NCBI RefSeq assembly: GCF_037126285.1
Contig: NZ_CP147012.1
Span: forward strand, 1,364,001-1,428,000
DNA length: 64,000 bases
Direction of reading: 5' to 3'
From: Bernardetia sp. MNP-M8
GTDB lineage: Bacteria; Bacteroidota; Bacteroidia; Cytophagales; Bernardetiaceae
Position 1 is the first letter of the stretch, and each line of letters begins with the position of its first letter. This document shows positions 61,101 through 64,000 of the stretch, in pieces. A program made the position numbers and the translations under genes. The notes beneath the pieces are model-generated. The model had not been told where the DNA came from. It made no database searches and saw only the letters and a program-made list of their open reading frames with translations.

Positions 61101-62909
61101 AATTCCTTTTCCCAAACTATTATAAATATCATAAAAACCTGCACGCCCATTTCCTGTAAGTGTAAAATTTATAGTATTAAATGGAATAGCTAAATAAGGA
61201 GCATTAACAGGAATACTAAAATATTGATAATCTGAATAGTTTGTATCTGAAAAACCTAAACGAAACTTTACATTCAAATCCAAGGGTGCATTCTGACTAA
61301 CCACAAAACGAAAAGGAACAGCAGCATTATTTTTCTGTTGCATAGTTGCCATCATGTCTGTGTTAAATACACTATCTAAAATTTCTATATAAGGAGAAGA
61401 CGTAGAAATAATAACTTTTCCATTTTGAGTAATTGGATTCAAATAATTAATAAAATCAGCTTCTAATGTAATTGTATCTCCAGAAAAAGCCGTTTGTCCA
61501 TTTCTACCAAAATAAGAAGTATTGTTCATCCTTATAGATTTTGCACTACTTTGTTCATTCAAAGCCCTAAAAGCATTTACTCTGCCTTTACCAAGTTTTT
61601 CAAAATAGGGTACATTTGCAGGTAAATGATATTTGTTATCAGATGTTACACGAACAATCTCGCCTGCTTGGTCTGCTGATAAATGAGGAAATGCTGAACG
61701 TACTAAAGCAGCAATACCAGCTACAAATGGGGAAGCGTATGATGAACCCCAAGCATAACTATAACTACCATTTGCAGTGGTAGTAAGAACTCTAGCTCCT
61801 GGTGCCATTACGTCTACATAATTGCTAAAAGTTGCACCTGAAAATTTATTATCACCTGCGTCAGAGTGTGCTACCGAAAGTACATGATTATAAGATGAAG
61901 GATAAAAATCTAATTCTTGTGCTGTATTTCCTGCTGCAGCTACTACCAAAGCATCTTTAACAAGTGTTACATAATCAATGACATCTTGTTCCCACTGAAA
62001 ACCTAAATTAGGACGACCAATAGAAACATTGATAACTTTACAACCATTTTCAGCTGCATACAAAATCCCATCATACATATTTACAATTTGATAGGAAGGA
62101 GAAAGGACTGCCACAGGCAGAATACGACAATTAAAACTTGTTCCTGCTATACCTAAACCATCATCTGTAGTAGCAGCAGCCATACCAGCAACCCCCGTTC
62201 CATGTCCTTGAAAATCATGTGAGGCAGGTGACATAAACCCAAAACTATATCCTAAACTATCATCTACAAATCCATTATTATCATCATCTATTCCAGCTTG
62301 TCCATATTTTTCAGCATAATTAACTTTAATTTGATTTTTTAAATCTCGGTGTATATAATGTACTCCTGTATCTACAATTCCAATAACTGTATTACTATCT
62401 CCTTTATGTAATCCCCAAGCTGCATACAACTGACTTACATCTAGTTGCCATTGTGCTGCCATAGAAGGGTCATTAGGAATATAAGGTGGTGCTAAAATGT
62501 AGTTAGGATAGATAGGTTCTGCATATTCTACAAAATCTTGATTTTGATAATAATGAATTGCTTCTTGAAGAGATGAAGAAGACGAAATTTCCACTTCATA
62601 CCAATCTTGCAGACGAATAGCATTAGCTTGAATTGCTTTGATAGAAGGATTTTTGGAATTTTGAATTGGAACTTTAAATCGTCTTTCTAGTTTTTGAGTT
62701 TTGAATTGAGAATCAACCTGTTGTAGCTTATTACTACTATTCGGCTTTATTTTAATCATTAATTTATTACCCAAGGGTTTAATACTATCAAAATTATCAG
62801 GAAGATATTGAGCAATACTAATTATTGGCAATAGAAAAAACACTATACAAATGATAGTGGTAAATAATAAAAAAATAGTATTTCTGACTTGTGGTAAATT
62901 TATACGCAT
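58134..62909 (-). CDS. Secreted subtilisin with four Ig-like/PKD pairs and T9SS sorting domain
   Basis: A 1591-residue extracellular S8 serine protease. After a signal segment (residues 10-33) and a propeptide comes the catalytic domain, with Asp in VIGIVDTG (about 177), His in GHGTGVAGM (about 235) and Ser in GSSYASPFVAGIAALV (about 388). A beta-rich middle (about 430-860) follows. Then four units alternate: an Ig-like module of about 75 residues that ends [VI]-[TS]-[NG]-x-DS-x-[LI]-E (for example VTNLDSALES), and a PKD domain (WDFGNG or WDFGDG; about 940-1005, 1090-1176, 1260-1326, 1423-1493). The last 75 residues are a type A sorting domain (VYPNPASDYL ... KGVYYVQIV). Exported and perhaps attached to the cell surface. 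Confidence 0.92.
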   Translation of the reverse strand: MRINLPQVRNTIFLLFTTIICIVFFLLPIISIAQYLPDNFDSIKPLGNKLMIKIKPNSSNKLQQVDSQFKTQKLERRFKVPIQNSKNPSIKAIQANAIRLQDWYEVEISSSSSLQEAIHYYQNQDFVEYAEPIYPNYILAPPYIPNDPSMAAQWQLDVSQLYAAWGLHKGDSNTVIGIVDTGVHYIHRDLKNQIKVNYAEKYGQAGIDDDNNGFVDDSLGYSFGFMSPASHDFQGHGTGVAGMAAATTDDGLGIAGTSFNCRILPVAVLSPSYQIVNMYDGILYAAENGCKVINVSIGRPNLGFQWEQDVIDYVTLVKDALVVAAAGNTAQELDFYPSSYNHVLSVAHSDAGDNKFSGATFSNYVDVMAPGARVLTTTANGSYSYAWGSSYASPFVAGIAALVRSAFPHLSADQAGEIVRVTSDNKYHLPANVPYFEKLGKGRVNAFRALNEQSSAKSIRMNNTSYFGRNGQTAFSGDTITLEADFINYLNPITQNGKVIISTSSPYIEILDSVFNTDMMATMQQKNNAAVPFRFVVSQNAPLDLNVKFRLGFSDTNYSDYQYFSIPVNAPYLAIPFNTINFTLTGNGRAGFYDIYNSLGKGITSNNSQTLQEGGLIIGKSSTNVSDNVLTNIGGIVKDDDFKMIDIPRITEKTPFFTKATSKFADTLGTIIPPVGVSVKHTVKGRTNTPHHQYIILEYEFTNVSGAVMDSMNVGLYYDWNLGDYTRNFADWDTNRQFGYVFGMGTSGYAGIKAISSNKTYFALDFENVGGNNINVNDGFTSTEKYQSISTGVARKRAGFTTSGGGDVAHIVGTVLENFGINETRKVTFVVMLAPTLAALRNAHDAAVLATNTLSSISPTPVVNNTLCENTSYTITPQGGTNFRLYDIANTQIPIQSGTSFTLTPADLGRTFYVTNTDSVLEGDYTLLRFSARTAVANFSSPSQVNLDEINAINFTDASQNAVSWMWDFGNGLTSNSQNPSTTYSRQGAYSVSLTITDIAGCTSTIVKQVQAVRKSPDPIVFTNSQQSCDNTPIEIRPSATGTNFKFYDSENRLLARGRSYIVPPKSIDSLYISNVDSALESNKVLVKIQWVKLDADFTANPRQDTLLYDNVLFQSSSTSDFFIQNITWDFGDGSLNKTGTIVSHMYAAQGSYTVKMTIRNQFGCTKVVEKTFHVGKKSLTPSIASTIKVCRGNSLTIRPNGGTIFNFYSNLDSLPISQGREISFPPNAIFPPILYVTGADSLIESDPIQTYLQVVNIAPSFDFLRELYLNENTDVRFTDNTATAVSWLWEFGDGTTSTERNPIHTYHAQGDYMVTLTVKTAAGCQGTASKSLLVFRRSPQPIVNDLFVCRFDSTTIVPQGGTLFNFYDLPTSSRPVHTGRIYNVGFISQPKDIWVTNLDSALESVPVKVHIDFSRPSSDFEMSVTDTLNLFEQDTLFLKDKSNSSVWWYWNFGNGEIAMTQNTQTIYKQQGEYQVILITRDTLGCIDSLSRNLVVVDKPVITGGGSKTNYQVLVYPNPASDYLNAYIELQTSDEVMIRIYNSLGQELMTSPKEQITKKRFVFDVRRLTKGVYYVQIVMSDKVVNRKVVLE

Positions 62910-63131
62910 ACCAAAAAATAATTAATATAAAAATTTTTAAAACTAAAAAAGCACTTATAATGAAGATTTACATCACTCTCTATAAAATAAAACATAAATT
63001 TCAAAATCTAACTTGTCTAAATAAGGGTTACTAACTAAGTATTAACGTATAGATAGATCTTTAGTTACAAAAATAAAAAAATACATCCGTTTTAAAAACA
63101 GTATAACTTACTGATAATCAATAAACAAACT
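62910..63131. other. Upstream region of the subtilisin gene
   Basis: AT-rich; a minus-strand TATTTTTG (63068-63075) matches the -7 consensus, without a clear -33. No other feature. Confidence 0.3.
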
Positions 63132-63170
63132 AAAAAAAGACCAATTATCAAAATAGATAATTGGTCTTTT
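63132..63170 (-). terminator. Terminator after OmpA gene
   Basis: AAAGACCAATTATC / GATAATTGGTCTTT, 14-bp perfect arms with a 6-base loop, 69 bases past the stop on the minus strand. Confidence 0.85.
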
Positions 63171-63238
63171 AATTAAAATTTAATCTAGTTAGGTTTTAGA
63201 TTTAATTTTAGAGTGTACTTTAGAATTTCAAAGTGTTA

Positions 63239-64000
63239 TTATCTAACAAGTTTGAACTCTACACGACGATTAATAGCCATGTTAGCTTGATTAGCTCTTC
63301 CATCTACTTCATTAGGAACAGTAGGTCTTGCTTCACCATATCCTTCAGACTCTAAACGATCAGTAGGAATTCCTTTAGAAACTAAGTAATCCAAAGCAGA
63401 TTTTGCACGATTTTGAGAAAGACGTTGATTGTACGAGTCACCACCACGGTAATCTGTGTGTGCTTCTATACGGATATTCATTTTAGGATAATCTTTCAAG
63501 AATTGATATACTTTATCCAATTCACCTGTTGCTTCAGCATTCAAATCCCAACGAGCTGTTGCAAAGTTGATGTTATCAAACTTAATTTTAGTAGCATCAA
63601 GTAAATAAAGAATTTTATTTACTTTATCACCAAACTGAGCTTGAGTAAGGTCTAAAGTATCTACTTCTTCCATATAATTTCCTGTTGCTTCAGCAGTCAA
63701 TGTATAAACCTGACCTGGCTCAAGACGAGCTTCGTATTTACCAGTTCCTGTTTTTTCAACATCACCAATACTAGTATCATCAGCAGCTTTCACTGTAAGT
63801 TTTGCATCAACAGGTTGCTCATCAATAGCATCAAGAAGAGTTACAGTAACCTCAACACCTTTAGGTACTAAACGTACTCTTTGGTAAAGATTAGTAATTT
63901 CGTCAGCATTAGTGAAATCCCACGTGAATGTATATGGTAGGTAACTACTGTGATCAACAGTCACTTTATATACATTTCCTTCTGTAATTACAGTAGAGAA
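63239..64000 (-). CDS. OmpA-family protein, C-terminal part, cut by window end
   Basis: The reading frame is open to the last base, so the true start is outside; the GTG at 63964 is internal. The visible 254 residues comprise a carboxypeptidase-regulatory or Ig-like segment (VTVTLLDAIDEQPVDAKLTV, TGKYEARLEPGQVYTLTAE) and a C-terminal OmpA domain with FDNINFATARWDLNAEATGELDKV, RIEAHTDYRGGDSYNQRLS and NMAINRRVEFKLV. This domain binds peptidoglycan in the periplasm. The gene is next to the subtilisin and has its own terminator. Confidence 0.92.
   Translation of the reverse strand, partial: FSTVITEGNVYKVTVDHSSYLPYTFTWDFTNADEITNLYQRVRLVPKGVEVTVTLLDAIDEQPVDAKLTVKAADDTSIGDVEKTGTGKYEARLEPGQVYTLTAEATGNYMEEVDTLDLTQAQFGDKVNKILYLLDATKIKFDNINFATARWDLNAEATGELDKVYQFLKDYPKMNIRIEAHTDYRGGDSYNQRLSQNRAKSALDYLVSKGIPTDRLESEGYGEARPTVPNEVDGRANQANMAINRRVEFKLVR

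Noticed and set aside
1-64000. CRISPR arrays, tRNA and rRNA genes, transposases and prophage genes
   Set aside because: No array of spaced direct repeats, no cloverleaf with CCA end, no rRNA signature and no transposase, integrase or phage gene could be recognised.

Overview
The window is AT-rich, tightly packed chromosomal DNA from a member of the Bacteroidota, most likely a marine gliding Cytophagales of the Bernardetia/Flexibacter type. The evidence: promoters fit the Bacteroidota -33 TTG / -7 TAnnTTTG pattern rather than -35/-10; one giant secreted protease ends in a type IX secretion sorting domain; energy metabolism uses an alternative complex III (actABCDEF) directly followed by cytochrome oxidase genes; and OmpA-like, TonB-dependent and M16/tricorn-type envelope proteins are frequent. 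The genus is an inference; no rRNA or other marker gene is present. I see no tRNA, rRNA, CRISPR array, prophage or intact transposase gene.

Layout. 0-11 kb: guaB and ftsX divergent from a shared 323-bp promoter region, a TPR protein, menD (menaquinone synthesis), a TonB-dependent receptor and a von Willebrand A lipoprotein. 11-24 kb: lpdA, a small NTF2-like protein, an M50-type membrane metalloprotease, an orphan ParA with a small partner, then a run of envelope proteins on the minus strand (two OmpA proteins with propellers, a coiled-coil lipoprotein and a GH108-like protein). 24-33 kb: an M16 peptidase, an SDR dehydrogenase, a YeiH-type transporter, an EEP-family lipoprotein, a beta-barrel protein, and an ECF-like sigma factor followed by its membrane anti-sigma/TPR partner. 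33.7-46.7 kb: the respiratory cluster actA-actB-actC-actD-actE-actF-coxB-coxA, which moves electrons from menaquinol (menD lies in the same window) through cytochrome c domains to an A1-type heme-copper oxidase. 47-58 kb: a 51-residue basic protein, PspA and a YbjN-like protein, a tricorn-type protease, a PQQ-type sugar dehydrogenase, a HEAT-like gene interrupted near its start, an MDR reductase, a DEDDh exonuclease and a small secreted protein with an internal duplication. 58-64 kb: a 1591-residue subtilisin with four Ig-like/PKD pairs and a sorting domain, and the 3' part of another OmpA gene cut by the window end.

The least expected content is between the genes. Two 197-bp non-coding elements (33319-33515 and 55358-55554) share 12-bp terminal inverted repeats and lie between 8-bp A/T repeats that look like target duplications; their ends resemble those of ISL3-family insertion sequences, so I call them MITEs. 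Their central hairpin loop is inverted in one copy relative to the other, and three stem base pairs differ by compensatory changes. Several other short palindromes and a 29-bp AT-rich motif recur in the gaps. The HEAT-like gene is broken by a 24-bp duplication whose exact removal would restore the frame. None of these amounts to a proven new system; the MITE pair and the 24-bp duplication are the best leads.
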